Below, piece after piece: positions 1-9,111 of a stretch of 64,000 bases of DNA. Every line of letters begins with the position of its first letter. Position 1 is the stretch's first letter. Source of the stretch: Sandaracinaceae bacterium. Lineage in GTDB: Bacteria > Myxococcota_A > Polyangia > Polyangiales > JADJQN01. The stretch lies in NCBI GenBank assembly GCA_016712745.1, contig JADJQN010000003.1, positions 1,054,001-1,118,000 of the forward strand, in the 5' to 3' direction. A program made the translations under genes and the position numbers. The notes beneath the pieces are model-generated. The model saw only the letters and a program-made list of their open reading frames with translations, did not search any database and had not been told where the DNA came from.

Positions 1-12
1 GAGCGCATCTCG

Positions 13-1806
13 ATGACTACGAACCTCGACCGCGATGCTGTCCTACGCGTAGTCGAGCGCGATATTACGTCCAACAATTTCGCGGGCGCTCTGCAGGGTT
101 TGTGGCGCGTCGCCGAACGAATTCGAACTATCGATCCCGCCTTTTCACGACAACTCTTGCTCTTCAACCGATGTTTTGCAGCGCTCGGTAAGACACGCGC
201 GATCGCCAGCATCGAGCTTTTCACAACGTCGGGCAACGCTCTTCGCGCCGCGCAGCAAGGGGGCGACGCTCGCGACGTCGCTCGCGTGTACGTCGCGCAG
301 AAGCAGCACGCGCTCGCCGCCGAGCAGTTTGCAAACGCTGGTTGGTATGGGCATGCCGCAATCCAACTCGAGCTCGCCAAAGATGATCGTGGTGCACACG
401 CCTTTTGGCTGAAGCTTGCGTCGGACCCACGTCTAACTCACGAGCTCTACACGCGTGCTCTGGTCTATTTCAACTTGAGTCGCTCGCTAAAGCGCCTTTC
501 GGACAATACCGCCGCGCGCAAAACGGCCATCGAAAGCATGCGCTTGCTGGAAGCGGCCGCCGATGAGTTTGAAGGCCGCGGCCTGCGCGAACGCGCCTTC
601 GACTGTTATCAGGTTTTGCTGACTATCGGCCGCGATGGGGCATTCGAAAACTTGGCCGAAGGCTACCTGAACAGCATTCGCATCCTGAAACAGGATCACC
701 TGAAGTACTACGTGCTTCAGTACTACGAAGACTTCCAGGCTCAGGCGTTCAAACGCGCGGAGCTTCACGCGGCAGCGACCCTGTGCCGCGAAGCTGCGGA
801 GTTTTGCTTTCGTCAACGTTTGCCGTACGCGAGCTACTACAAACAGAAGGCCGCCGATGCATACATCGAAGCGGCGCGCGACGCGCAGCGCAAAGGCGCT
901 CCCGCGCAAATGGTCGAGAATGCCTACTCCGCAGCGATCGACATGCTCAACGATTTGGGCTCGTACACCCGCATTCACGCCGTCCTTTCGTCGATGCGCG
1001 AGCTTCAGCTCCCGGAAAAGCGACGCGAGCGGTACGCGCGCCTCGGCGAGCGCTACGCCGCCGTTCAAGATCACCCGGCGCGAATCGTGCCCTTTCCCAA
1101 TCACCTCAAGATGGACGCGGCCTACCCCGACGTTTGGCGACTTGATGTGCTCGAGTGGGAGCACGCAGGCGATGCTGGTGAGACGATGGGCGAAGTCGCG
1201 TTCGACACAGCGTGGCCAGATTTCACACGCGCACGTGCATTGATGTGTCGCCTCTTTGCGCAAAGCTCCCTCGATGCGGATCCTACGGCCGCACAACTCG
1301 AATCGCTCGCCGCTCATCTCGGACGCACGGAGGTCTATGTGGCGCTGGCGCCGCTTGAGACGCTCTATCTCAACCCGGACGCAGCAGTGCGTGCTTCGGT
1401 GGCTCGCACGCTACGGCAGCTTTACTTCAAGCGTTCGTTCACCACCGTGATTGCTGCGTTGAACGATACTAGCGAGAGCGTTCGAACCGAGGGCTTGGCC
1501 GCCGTGAGCCAGCTGCATTTCACCCATGCCTTCGACGCGCTTGCACGAATCCTCCGCGAGACGAACGACAGCGCAGTACGCACCGCTGCGCTGATGTCGA
1601 TCGGCAAGGTGCAAAGCTTGGAAGCGCTCGACCTGCTGGTATCGGTCTTTATTCAAGGAGACAGGGGTCTGCGCGATGTTGCGCGAAAGCTACTCATCGA
1701 TGCGGAGCACTCGGAGTCGCGCGACGTCATTCGGCGCGCTGCAGATGAAGAAGTGGGCGAAACGCGCGAGGCGCTTCTCGCCGTCATCAAAGCTCGCGGA
1801 CGCTAA
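13..1806 (+). CDS. TPR/HEAT repeat protein
   Basis: This is a 597-residue soluble protein with no signal peptide or membrane segment. Roughly residues 20-330 are amphipathic helix pairs of TPR type, with recurring A/Y/F spacing and stretches such as AAEQFANAGWYGHAA. Residues about 420-590 are HEAT-like: units of 30-32 residues with a conserved Val-Arg, seen in AAVRASVARTL, ESVRTEGLAAV and SAVRTAALMSI. Both halves suggest a protein-binding scaffold; no catalytic motif is visible. Only 12 bases lie upstream in the window, so its operon is unknown and a longer upstream start cannot be excluded. Its TAA stop overlaps the stop of the convergent lipoprotein gene by 4 bases. The fold is fairly sure and the function is unknown. 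Confidence 0.75.
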   Translation: MTTNLDRDAVLRVVERDITSNNFAGALQGLWRVAERIRTIDPAFSRQLLLFNRCFAALGKTRAIASIELFTTSGNALRAAQQGGDARDVARVYVAQKQHALAAEQFANAGWYGHAAIQLELAKDDRGAHAFWLKLASDPRLTHELYTRALVYFNLSRSLKRLSDNTAARKTAIESMRLLEAAADEFEGRGLRERAFDCYQVLLTIGRDGAFENLAEGYLNSIRILKQDHLKYYVLQYYEDFQAQAFKRAELHAAATLCREAAEFCFRQRLPYASYYKQKAADAYIEAARDAQRKGAPAQMVENAYSAAIDMLNDLGSYTRIHAVLSSMRELQLPEKRRERYARLGERYAAVQDHPARIVPFPNHLKMDAAYPDVWRLDVLEWEHAGDAGETMGEVAFDTAWPDFTRARALMCRLFAQSSLDADPTAAQLESLAAHLGRTEVYVALAPLETLYLNPDAAVRASVARTLRQLYFKRSFTTVIAALNDTSESVRTEGLAAVSQLHFTHAFDALARILRETNDSAVRTAALMSIGKVQSLEALDLLVSVFIQGDRGLRDVARKLLIDAEHSESRDVIRRAADEEVGETREALLAVIKARGR

Positions 1807-2327
1807 CGGGCCTGCTCTTCGCGCACGCGTAAGGCTTCTCGCAGTGACTCTTCGCTCGGGGGATGAGCCGTCTCACGCGCAAGCTCGGTGATGGCCACCG
1901 AGTAGCGCTGTGTGGAAAGCGGCAAAATCGCAACATCCACACGCGGCGAACTGGAAGGAGCGCCCCGCACATTGGCCATGCGGTAGATCGCGCCTTCACC
2001 AATCCGCTCGACGCTGCCGGTAATCAATCGAGGGCCGAAGTAACGCTGAAGCTTCTCGGCTGGCACGGTCGTCTCGTAACTGTGCAGGCGACCTTCGGTG
2101 AATTTTTCTGTGAGGCCACGCGGCAAAGCGAGCGACGCGATACGCAGGTTTGACTCAAGCAACTCCCCGTTATCATCGTAGAGTCGATTTGGATTGTCGG
2201 CAGGCATCTGCCCGCGATCGAGCCTTGCGCGCGGGACAACCTGATCGCCTTCACGCACCGCGTGTTTCGAACAACCGCTCATGGCGATCGAGACCGCCAC
2301 GTACAAAGCAAGCGACGCCCGACGCAT
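1803..2327 (-). CDS. Lipoprotein closing the minor-pilin operon
   Basis: The gene encodes about 174 residues. A type II signal peptide with lipobox MSGC places the acylated Cys at about residue 19, so it is an envelope lipoprotein. I recognise no domain: the mature part is hydrophilic, has no Cys pairs and ends in a charged helix. ATG at 2327 is preferred because it forms a TGATG one-base overlap with the pilY1 stop, which implies translational coupling; a TTG one codon upstream is the alternative. As last gene of the fimT-pilV-pilW-pilX-pilY1 operon it may help pilus assembly or PilY1 export, but this rests on position only. Confidence 0.75.
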   Translation of the reverse strand: MRRASLALYVAVSIAMSGCSKHAVREGDQVVPRARLDRGQMPADNPNRLYDDNGELLESNLRIASLALPRGLTEKFTEGRLHSYETTVPAEKLQRYFGPRLITGSVERIGEGAIYRMANVRGAPSSSPRVDVAILPLSTQRYSVAITELARETAHPPSEESLREALRVREEQAR

Positions 2328-5300
2328 CAATCGATTGACCCTGCCCAGCCTTGAACGTTCGTTACGCTCACGGGCGGAGTAAGCGCACGCGTAATCACGC
2401 CGACGCTACCCGCGGCAGCCCCCGCCTGACCGCTCACTTGCGCGACCAAAGTAAATGTTCCACCACCAGAGTTCTGATGACGATAACGAGTGCCGCCCAC
2501 GTACGGGTCCGTCTCCGAAACGCCGTCAAAGCACGTCGGACGCTGCGTTACTCCAACGCCGACGATGATCGCGTTCTGCACATCGGGCAGATGCTGCACG
2601 AACGTGCCCGATCCGGGCGGATCTTCCATCGCGGGCGCTGCAGTTGGAGTGCTCTGACCTGAGATGAACGCGCCCGTGTTGTACTTCACGCCCCATAAGC
2701 GGCTCGCGCCGTAGTTGCACGCGTTCGACGGATCGGTGACCGATTGGAAAGATGCGAAGTAGACCGTGCCCGCGAAGATTTCCATCGGTCCGGTCACTTG
2801 CTCGCCGCTCTCGAAGGTAGGGTCGCGGATTTCCCAGTTGAGTGTGCCCGCCCACGAGCACGCCGTGCCTGAGCAGGTCAACGTCTCGGTGACCGAGCTC
2901 ACGCGATTGCGAACCGTGCCGTCCAAAGTGTCGATATCGCCGGTCGCTTGAAGCACAACGAGCTTGCCGGCTGTGTCGGCGGCAAGAAGAGGCGCGTTGA
3001 ATGCGGGTTGTCCCACAACGACTGCCGTTGCACTCGGATCACTCGCGCTTACCGCATCCCACAAATTGTCGTGGAAGGGTTCCGCGGTCCATGCCGCGCG
3101 ATTGCTTGATGAGAAATCGAGACGCCACGTGACGCCCTCTTGATCGGTGGTGAAACCACGGGTGGCCAATGTGCCGAGGTCGCCGGGATAGACGGAAACC
3201 GAACCCGTCATGGGCGCATTGAAACTCGTTGCGGTGAGCTGCTGCATGGGCATGCCCGTTCCAATATCCATGAACGTGACGATGCGGCCGGCGCTCGTCC
3301 AACAACGTCCGTGCGTTCGCGATACCGATGTACCCGTTGTCACTGGCGCAGCACCGGCGCCGGTCCACGCGCAACCGGCCGCGCCCGCCGCGCTCGCTGC
3401 CGCTGAGTTGATGGCGCCCACGCCGCCAGTCAGCACGGCGAGCGAACGCTCTTCGAGTGCGCCGCCGTTCGAAACCAAGACCTGCGTGAGTGCTGGCGCG
3501 CCGGTGGTAAGCCCCATGTTGGGCGCCGTGTACTGCCACAAGAATTTCGGGCCACCGGTGCCATGCACAAATGGATCCGTGACATCGAGCGCGATGTAGC
3601 CGGCTCCACCGCGCAACGCAGCAACCAAAACGGTGCGATAGATTCCCGAGTTCGCGGCAGCACCCGGCAAGCGGCGGAAGAAAACATCCTTCACCACTGG
3701 CGAGCCGTCGAACATCGTTTGATGCGCCGAGACTGCGGCATCCAGCTTTGGAAAGAGCATCGGCGGCACGAAACCCCACAGCTCGTCGCCCGCAGAAATG
3801 GTTTGCCCTGCGTGCGGGCCCGTGAGGTAGGTGTGATTGGTCGCGGCAAAGCAATGCAAAATGCCGTCGTTCGACGCGACGTAAACGACCGTCGGACGTG
3901 TCGCAACTTCGGGCAACTGACGGAACGCATTGTACGATTCGTCGGTGATGTCGCGCTGTGGCGCGCCAACCATCACGGGCGTCGAGTGATAGATGTCGCC
4001 CAAGCGAGCCGATGCACGCGTGGAGGTCGCTGATGCTTCGACCCAATCAACGATCTCGTCGCGCCGCGCATCGGTCGCGACACCGAAGTAGTCACGCGAC
4101 AGCGAAGCGTTGCCCGCGGAGAAGCTCTGAAGCGAAAGTCCGGTTTGCGCGGGTGATCCAAAGGAGCCACCCGACAAGGCCGTCACGCCCGTGGAAGTAC
4201 CGAGAAGCCAACCGGTCGAGTCGGCGGGATCGCTCGGCAACACCGTGTAGAGTTTGCGCGACGACGCGCGGTTGTTGAGAACCACTTGAAAGCGGTCGTT
4301 CTGACTATCGTCGATCGGCTGCGGTACGGGATTGAGCGTTGCGTCACAGGTAATGCGATGACGCTCGAGCACGCCTGCCCAAGGCTTGCCGGGATTGCCG
4401 ACGGTAAATCCAGTATTGATCTGGATCTGACTCTGAGGTCCGGTGCCCACTGCTGTCGCGTTCGAGAACGCGGGTGAGGTACGCGATGTCACGCCAGACG
4501 CTGCTTGATCGAGCGCCGTCGCAAGAGCGGTACGCAACGTTGGCAAATCGTTCGCCGGAAACATGTGGCCCGTACCACCAGCGGCCGCGATCGTATCGAG
4601 ACGCGCCTGGCTTGATGCGTTAGCCAAGCTGAGGCCCACGACGAAGAGGCCATTCAACATGCCCGTGCACTTGGCCGAGCCCGAGTTGTACTGGCACATA
4701 TCCGACGCGATTACTTCAGGCTGCTCGTAAGGACACGTATAGCCCGGCGTGTCGCAATTGACGGGTGCCCCGCGCATATCGCTATCGGGAACGCCGTCTG
4801 TTAACAAGAGCGCGTAGCGTGCGCGGCATTGATAGAACGGGTCGCCGCCCGGAACACTCGTCGGGTCGCCAACGTCGACGTTGGTTTGAAAGTAGTAGCG
4901 CGCGTCGTCGAGCATCGCCGCGATGGGAGTGCCGCCATAAGGTCGCACCGCATTCAAGCTCGCTTGAATGCTTGCGTTAATGAGCACCGGGTCGCTTACA
5001 TCATTGCCAACGCTGATCAGACCGCCTTCCGGCGTGGCCGCACTGCGGGCGCCGCCGTTCACCGTGTATGTCGTGCCGCAGCCCGGGAAGGTAAAGCTGC
5101 GATTGGCGCCGTACGAGTACATGCCTTGTGCACCCGCCTGCTGAGTCATGAAACCCGGCGCAGCATACGTTGCGGTTGGCACAAGCGTCGATCCGCCAAC
5201 CAACGTTGGCGCGCCATCGAACGTCATCAAACCAAACTTCACCCGGCTGAAATACGAATCCAGCACGCCATCATTCTGCGCCGACGCGGCGCTCGGCGGC

Positions 5301-5707
5301 TCGTGATAGGGAATGAAATATCCGTAGTCGTACTGCCCTGCGAACATCGCTCCAAAGCGACGCGGTGTGCCTTGCGTCGTGCATGTAAATGAAGCATCGG
5401 GCCACGAGCCGGAGAGCGCCTCGAGCACAATGGTCCATCGGCTCTTCGTCGACGTGCCAGGAGCTGCGCTGCAACTCGGCAAACACGTACCGGCCGTCGC
5501 GCAGCCGATCGTTGTCTCGCCGGCGTTGGGCAAATACTCCATCGACCCCGAGCTATCGACGAGCAGCATCACGACCGGGCGAATGGAGCGAATATCGGGG
5601 GGAGCGCCCTGAGCCTGCGCCCGCGTGGGCCCGCCGATGTACGGGAGCGCCGCGCAAAGAAGCGCTGTGATCAGTGCGAGCTTCAAGATGTCTCGATCCA
5701 ACTTCAT
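2327..5707 (-). CDS. pilY1: PilY1-like type IV pilus tip/assembly protein
   Basis: This is a 1126-residue secreted protein. An N-terminal signal peptide (about residues 1-33) is followed by a von Willebrand A-type segment with a MIDAS start VDSSGSM (D51, S53, S55). The C-terminal half has the PilY1 beta-propeller features: VVYVASNDGILHCF, DELWGFVPP, a VAALRGGAGYIALDV blade. PilY1 sits at the pilus tip, acts with minor pilins to prime pilus assembly, and is linked to adhesion and surface sensing. Length is close to Pseudomonas PilY1. ATG 5707 is chosen over 5779 because it follows an AAAGGTG ribosome binding site and lies 16 bases after pilX; the longer frame would run into pilX. Cys pairs in the vWA region may form disulfides. 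Confidence 0.9.
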   Translation of the reverse strand: MKLDRDILKLALITALLCAALPYIGGPTRAQAQGAPPDIRSIRPVVMLLVDSSGSMEYLPNAGETTIGCATAGTCLPSCSAAPGTSTKSRWTIVLEALSGSWPDASFTCTTQGTPRRFGAMFAGQYDYGYFIPYHEPPSAASAQNDGVLDSYFSRVKFGLMTFDGAPTLVGGSTLVPTATYAAPGFMTQQAGAQGMYSYGANRSFTFPGCGTTYTVNGGARSAATPEGGLISVGNDVSDPVLINASIQASLNAVRPYGGTPIAAMLDDARYYFQTNVDVGDPTSVPGGDPFYQCRARYALLLTDGVPDSDMRGAPVNCDTPGYTCPYEQPEVIASDMCQYNSGSAKCTGMLNGLFVVGLSLANASSQARLDTIAAAGGTGHMFPANDLPTLRTALATALDQAASGVTSRTSPAFSNATAVGTGPQSQIQINTGFTVGNPGKPWAGVLERHRITCDATLNPVPQPIDDSQNDRFQVVLNNRASSRKLYTVLPSDPADSTGWLLGTSTGVTALSGGSFGSPAQTGLSLQSFSAGNASLSRDYFGVATDARRDEIVDWVEASATSTRASARLGDIYHSTPVMVGAPQRDITDESYNAFRQLPEVATRPTVVYVASNDGILHCFAATNHTYLTGPHAGQTISAGDELWGFVPPMLFPKLDAAVSAHQTMFDGSPVVKDVFFRRLPGAAANSGIYRTVLVAALRGGAGYIALDVTDPFVHGTGGPKFLWQYTAPNMGLTTGAPALTQVLVSNGGALEERSLAVLTGGVGAINSAAASAAGAAGCAWTGAGAAPVTTGTSVSRTHGRCWTSAGRIVTFMDIGTGMPMQQLTATSFNAPMTGSVSVYPGDLGTLATRGFTTDQEGVTWRLDFSSSNRAAWTAEPFHDNLWDAVSASDPSATAVVVGQPAFNAPLLAADTAGKLVVLQATGDIDTLDGTVRNRVSSVTETLTCSGTACSWAGTLNWEIRDPTFESGEQVTGPMEIFAGTVYFASFQSVTDPSNACNYGASRLWGVKYNTGAFISGQSTPTAAPAMEDPPGSGTFVQHLPDVQNAIIVGVGVTQRPTCFDGVSETDPYVGGTRYRHQNSGGGTFTLVAQVSGQAGAAAGSVGVITRALTPPVSVTNVQGWAGSID

Positions 5708-5723
5708 TCGATCACCTTTCTGA

Positions 5724-6398
5724 TCAATCCCCGAAGGGACCCGAAATACTTTGTGCGCGCGAATCGCTTGCGCCTTCATGATACCGACGCGTGTCGTAGG
5801 TGGTGTTCACGTAGTCACCCAAACCGGGAATGCCGAGCGCTGAGCTAATGCGCGTGAGACCGTGCGAGGTATAGGTCGCGCCCATGTAGCGCAAGCTTCC
5901 GCCGCCATCGACACGTGCGCCGGCCACCGCTCCCGTGAACGTGTAGGTATCGTTGATGTCGACGACGTAGTCGGGCGTGAACACTGTGCGACCAAGCGAA
6001 GGACCGCGCGACGCGTCTGTCTCCATCGGCCAGTTGGAGCCACCCAGGATCGTCACGTCGCTAAAGTAGAGGCGATAATCCTGCTTGCCTGGCGCAAGCT
6101 CGGGTTCGTTGAAGCGCGCCATAAATACCGCTGGCAACGTGGTGTTGCGCATGGCCACCATCAAACCGCGCGGCGAGATGCGATCGACAAGCGCGATGCC
6201 TTGAACGACCCCCGTCTCGGCGACGTATTCGGTCTGCAATGCTTGGCGCGAATTGCCGGCCGCACTGAGCTCGTATGTGGTCGCGTGCACCGCGAACACT
6301 GCGGCGGCTGTTGCCATCAGCAAGACGAGCATCACGATAAGCATCGCGGCTCCTTCTTGTTTTTTCGCCTTACGCGATTTGTAGATGGTTGGTTTCAT
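5724..6398 (-). CDS. pilX: PilX-type minor pilin
   Basis: The 224-residue protein has a short basic N-terminus followed by QEGAAMLIVMLVLLMATA, the PilX N-terminal pattern: Gly, then a long hydrophobic helix that lacks the Glu+5 of major pilins. The rest is a globular periplasmic head. PilX is a minor pseudopilin that joins PilV, PilW and FimU in the initiation complex at the pilus tip with PilY1. It begins 2 bases after the pilW stop and ends 16 bases before pilY1, so it is clearly in the operon. The head is poorly conserved in this family, so assignment rests on the N-terminal helix and gene order. Confidence 0.87.
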   Translation of the reverse strand: MKPTIYKSRKAKKQEGAAMLIVMLVLLMATAAAVFAVHATTYELSAAGNSRQALQTEYVAETGVVQGIALVDRISPRGLMVAMRNTTLPAVFMARFNEPELAPGKQDYRLYFSDVTILGGSNWPMETDASRGPSLGRTVFTPDYVVDINDTYTFTGAVAGARVDGGGSLRYMGATYTSHGLTRISSALGIPGLGDYVNTTYDTRRYHEGASDSRAQSISGPFGD

Positions 6399-6400
6399 GT

Positions 6401-7582
6401 TCAGCGAATGTTGGGGGTAAAGACTTCGGTTTGAAGAGTGCGTACGCGAGCTGCGCCCTGCAGAGCGGGATTCACGCGAAAGCGGGTCAGAGGATCTCCC
6501 GCTGCCCGAGCAAATGCCGGGAAGCGCGGGTCTTGCTCTGGCGTGCGGGCCGACAAGCTTACGAGCACGGTCCGCACGCGCTCGGGGGTCGACGCTGCCG
6601 TAACGTTGACGTTTTGAAGCAAGGGATTTGCCAGAGCCCCGTTGAAGCGTGCGAGGTTGGCAGGCAGCGTCGTCACGGGCTGCTGATCGAGGATGAAGTC
6701 TAGATTGAAATCGGCGAGGTACTCGAGAACGATTCGCTCGCTATTGACGATCGGCACAGCGGGCGTCGCGAACGACATCTCTTGGCGAATCAAAAAGCTG
6801 GGCGTAGCCCCCAATGTCGCGGCCGCCGCACTCGGAGTAAGTGAGCCCGAGCTGAAACCCGCCAGGTCCTCGGCACGATATTGAATCTTTGTAAGCACCG
6901 ACACCGTCGCGCCATCCATCAATCCGCCCACGCAGGGGCCACCGACATTGAGCGCGGGCGCAAAGTCGATCGAGGCCGAAGCCGGCGAAGCGCTCGTGAT
7001 CGTCACATAAAAGACGTTTCCAGCATTGGTGCGAATGCGCAGCAAGCGACCCGGCACAAACATCAACGAGAATGCATTGCCAGCCGTCGTATCGGTCGGC
7101 ACGCCGAAGTTGCGACGGAAGGCTTGCCACGTTGTTTGCAGAGTGAGCGTGTCGCCGGCGGCATCGAGACCGGTCGCGAAAAACTGATCGGGCGATGAAT
7201 AACTACCAACCAGCGTGAGACGATCCGCGGATACACCGTTCGCTGCCGCTCCAGGAATCTTCGCATCGTCGATGTTGTTTTCGAACTCGATGGCCTGCAC
7301 AAACGTGGTTGGCGGAGTGCAAACCTGATCGCGGCGCGAATTGCCCGAACCCAGGTAACCGGCACGCTCGATATCGCGCACGAGCTGGTCCATGCCGAGG
7401 CGCACGCTCGTTTGAAGATTGGCAATGCGCTGCTGTTCTTGAAACTGCCGGGCCGAGGCCCCACCCACAAAGTAAACCGCGCTCACGACGATCGAGCCCG
7501 CCGTCAAAGCGACCATAAGCTCGAGCAACGAGAAGCCCGCGTTGCGCCTTCGCGCACGTGCGCTTGTGCGAGTGGTGATCAT
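6401..7582 (-). CDS. pilW: PilW-type minor pilin
   Basis: This 393-residue protein has a prepilin leader of about 13 residues and the cleavage/methylation motif AGFSLLELM, with Gly-1, Phe+1 and Glu+5, followed by a hydrophobic helix. A large PilW-type C-terminal domain ends in RVRTVLVSLSARTPEQDPR-like sequence, typical of the family. It is processed by a prepilin peptidase (not in this window) and joins the minor-pilin initiation complex. ATG at 7582 forms an ATGA overlap with the pilV stop and is preferred over the ATG four codons upstream. Confidence 0.9.
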   Translation of the reverse strand: MITTRTSARARRRNAGFSLLELMVALTAGSIVVSAVYFVGGASARQFQEQQRIANLQTSVRLGMDQLVRDIERAGYLGSGNSRRDQVCTPPTTFVQAIEFENNIDDAKIPGAAANGVSADRLTLVGSYSSPDQFFATGLDAAGDTLTLQTTWQAFRRNFGVPTDTTAGNAFSLMFVPGRLLRIRTNAGNVFYVTITSASPASASIDFAPALNVGGPCVGGLMDGATVSVLTKIQYRAEDLAGFSSGSLTPSAAAATLGATPSFLIRQEMSFATPAVPIVNSERIVLEYLADFNLDFILDQQPVTTLPANLARFNGALANPLLQNVNVTAASTPERVRTVLVSLSARTPEQDPRFPAFARAAGDPLTRFRVNPALQGAARVRTLQTEVFTPNIR

Positions 7583-8181
7583 CGCGACACCCATCGAATG
7601 AGCGTGGATGCACTCACGGTGCGTACGCGAATGTCGTTGCCAATAGCTGCTTCACCACCCACGCCGCAGTTCGGGTAGAGAGCGCGGTTACCAGCATTTG
7701 GGTCGCTGCCGTTCGAGTGGCGATGCCACCACACCCGCACGTCACCGCGAATCGTTTGCCCTGGATAGACCCACTGCAAACGTGTCTGAGCGCAGAACTC
7801 GATCTGCGCACTCGGCGGCGCGATGTCGCGCCCGTAGTGATCGAACGCGTAGGATTCTACCGCGAGCGCCGGCGGAATCGGCGTGAACCATACGGGCGCT
7901 GTCGCCGGCGCGGGCACGCCCGCAAGATAGCTTGTGCCCGTGAGATTCACTCCAGCCGCAGTGGTTGAGCCCGCGTTCCAGCGTAGTGCATCGCGCTTCA
8001 AACGCTCAAGCCAGGTGCGCGCGATCATCGTCGCCGTCGTCATTTGGCGCGCTTCAAGATTGCCAACCACTGCCGCCTGTTGCAGCGAGAATACTCCGAC
8101 GGTCCCCGCGGCCATCACGGCGATGGCCATCATGACCTCAACAAGCGTGTAGCCCTTTTCTTTGCGCGATGATGTTCTCAT
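7579..8181 (-). CDS. pilV: PilV-type minor pilin
   Basis: The 200-residue pseudopilin has the leader MRTSSRKEKG and cleavage motif GYTLVEVMMAI (Glu+5 present), followed by a hydrophobic N-terminal helix and SLQQAAVVGNLEARQ, typical of PilV. The head contains a few Cys residues that could form a disulfide. It overlaps fimT upstream by ATGA and pilW downstream by ATGA, showing tight translational coupling. Assignment as PilV rather than another pseudopilin relies on the order fimT-pilV-pilW-pilX-pilY1, shared with the Pseudomonas cluster. Confidence 0.88.
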   Translation of the reverse strand: MRTSSRKEKGYTLVEVMMAIAVMAAGTVGVFSLQQAAVVGNLEARQMTTATMIARTWLERLKRDALRWNAGSTTAAGVNLTGTSYLAGVPAPATAPVWFTPIPPALAVESYAFDHYGRDIAPPSAQIEFCAQTRLQWVYPGQTIRGDVRVWWHRHSNGSDPNAGNRALYPNCGVGGEAAIGNDIRVRTVSASTLIRWVSR

Positions 8182-8795
8182 CGGAACAACCGCGGCACGC
8201 CGCCCAAGGGAAAGACCACCGTACGCGTGACGCCATCTTGCACTCCGTCAACGGCGCGCGTGATGTTGAACGCGAAGCCACCAGCCACCGTGTTCTGATC
8301 GATGAAGCGGGCAGTCGCTATCTCGCGATGCAGCATGTTGCCGTTCGGCTGATAGCAAATATCCACGAACGCGAACGCGGGCGAGCGCAGGAGCACGGTG
8401 TGCGTGGTCGTGTTGTATTGGGTGTCGCCAAGGTCGAGCTCATCGACGCACATTGAGTTGGCGACGCCGCAGGTCGGGCTCGCCAAGATCGCAAGCCAGT
8501 TGTTCGAGTTGCAGGTGCTTGTCACGCCGCGATAGAGCATCATGCGTCCCTGGGAGCCGACGGACGATGCGGTCGTGTAACGCAGAAGGTGCGCACGGCC
8601 ATACGCAATCGATTCGGCGCGAGCGCGTCGCCCAAGGCGAATCAGATTTTGAGAAGCACGGGCAGCTCGGGCGTCGGCGCGAGCCGTTCCAATGGCGGGG
8701 GCGGCCAACGCCGTCACCGTGATGATGATGCAGATAGCAATCATCAACTCCACCAGCGTGAAGCCGGCCAACTTCCTATTTGGAGAACGAGACAT
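8178..8795 (-). CDS. fimT: FimT/GspH-type minor pilin, first gene of the operon
   Basis: This 205-residue protein has a prepilin leader and AGFTLVELMIAI cleavage motif, then a GspH/FimT-like domain (ASQNLIRLGRRARAESIAYGR). FimT/FimU-type minor pilins help start pilus assembly; some FimT proteins bind DNA during natural transformation, but whether this one does cannot be seen. The gene has an AAGGAG ribosome binding site 8 bases before ATG and is the promoter-proximal gene of the six-gene operon. An upstream region of about 160 bases separates it from the divergent tRNA gene promoter. Confidence 0.85.
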   Translation of the reverse strand: MSRSPNRKLAGFTLVELMIAICIIITVTALAAPAIGTARADARAARASQNLIRLGRRARAESIAYGRAHLLRYTTASSVGSQGRMMLYRGVTSTCNSNNWLAILASPTCGVANSMCVDELDLGDTQYNTTTHTVLLRSPAFAFVDICYQPNGNMLHREIATARFIDQNTVAGGFAFNITRAVDGVQDGVTRTVVFPLGGVPRLFR

Positions 8796-8955
8796 GCCCG
8801 ACTCCTTGCGAGTGCAATGCCTATACCCTGCTCCATCACTTCAATAAGAAACTGAGATCATTGAGGAAAACTTGAAAAACGCCTCGGCGCGCTCTGCATC
8901 GAATGCATGGATCGCAACAATTTTCGCCCCCAATTCCGCGGACTTGCACGTGTCC

Positions 8956-8984
8956 TTGACACCTACATGCCGACCGTCTATCCC
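8956..8984 (+). promoter_or_regulatory. Predicted sigma-70 promoter of tRNA-Leu
   Basis: A perfect -35 hexamer TTGACA (8956-8961) is followed after 17 bases by TATCCC (8979-8984), a weak -10 match, then a GC-rich discriminator. It lies about 40 bases before the mature tRNA start and in the correct orientation. Stable-RNA promoters often have such discriminators. The -10 is only 3/6, so this is a prediction. Confidence 0.45.
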
Positions 8985-8993
8985 CTCGCTTCG

Positions 8994-9016
8994 TTCCTTT
9001 CTGGCCAGAAAAGGAA
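8994..9016 (+). other. Dyad in the tRNA-Leu 5' leader
   Basis: An inverted repeat with arms TTCCTTT-CTGG and CCAG-AAAAGGAA, differing by one unpaired A, is centred at 9004/9005 between the predicted promoter and the tRNA. If transcribed it would fold into a hairpin with almost no loop just 8 bases before the mature 5' end. It has no T-run, so it is not a classical terminator. It could instead be a protein-binding dyad. Confidence 0.4.
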
Positions 9017-9024
9017 GCGTGAAC

Positions 9025-9111
9025 GCGAAAGTGGCGGAACTGGCAGACGCGCTGGATTCAGGTTCCAGTGGGGTTAAACCCGTGCAGGTTCGATTCCTGT
9101 CTTTCGCACCA
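9025..9111 (+). tRNA. tRNA-Leu (anticodon CAG)
   Basis: An 87-base class II tRNA with CCA encoded. The acceptor stem pairs GCGAAAG (9025-9031) with CTTTCGC (9101-9107); discriminator A is at 9108 and CCA at 9109-9111. The anticodon stem CTGGA/TCCAG encloses the loop TTCAGGT, giving anticodon CAG at 9059-9061. A long variable arm (TGGGGTTAAACCCGT region) fits leucine identity. The T arm GCAGG-TTCGATT-CCTGT is standard. It reads CUG codons. No integrase or attachment duplication is seen beside it. Confidence 0.97.

Noticed and set aside
487..1317. 276-codon frame opposite the TPR/HEAT gene
   Set aside because: Antisense shadow with no start signal or domain.
3039..4046. 335-codon frame inside pilY1 in another phase
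   Set aside because: Arg/His-rich shadow sharing pilY1 coding sequence.
8801..8830. Possible sigma-54 promoter (GG/TTGCA spacing) before fimT
   Set aside because: It matches only part of the consensus and would place the transcript start in the ribosome binding site.
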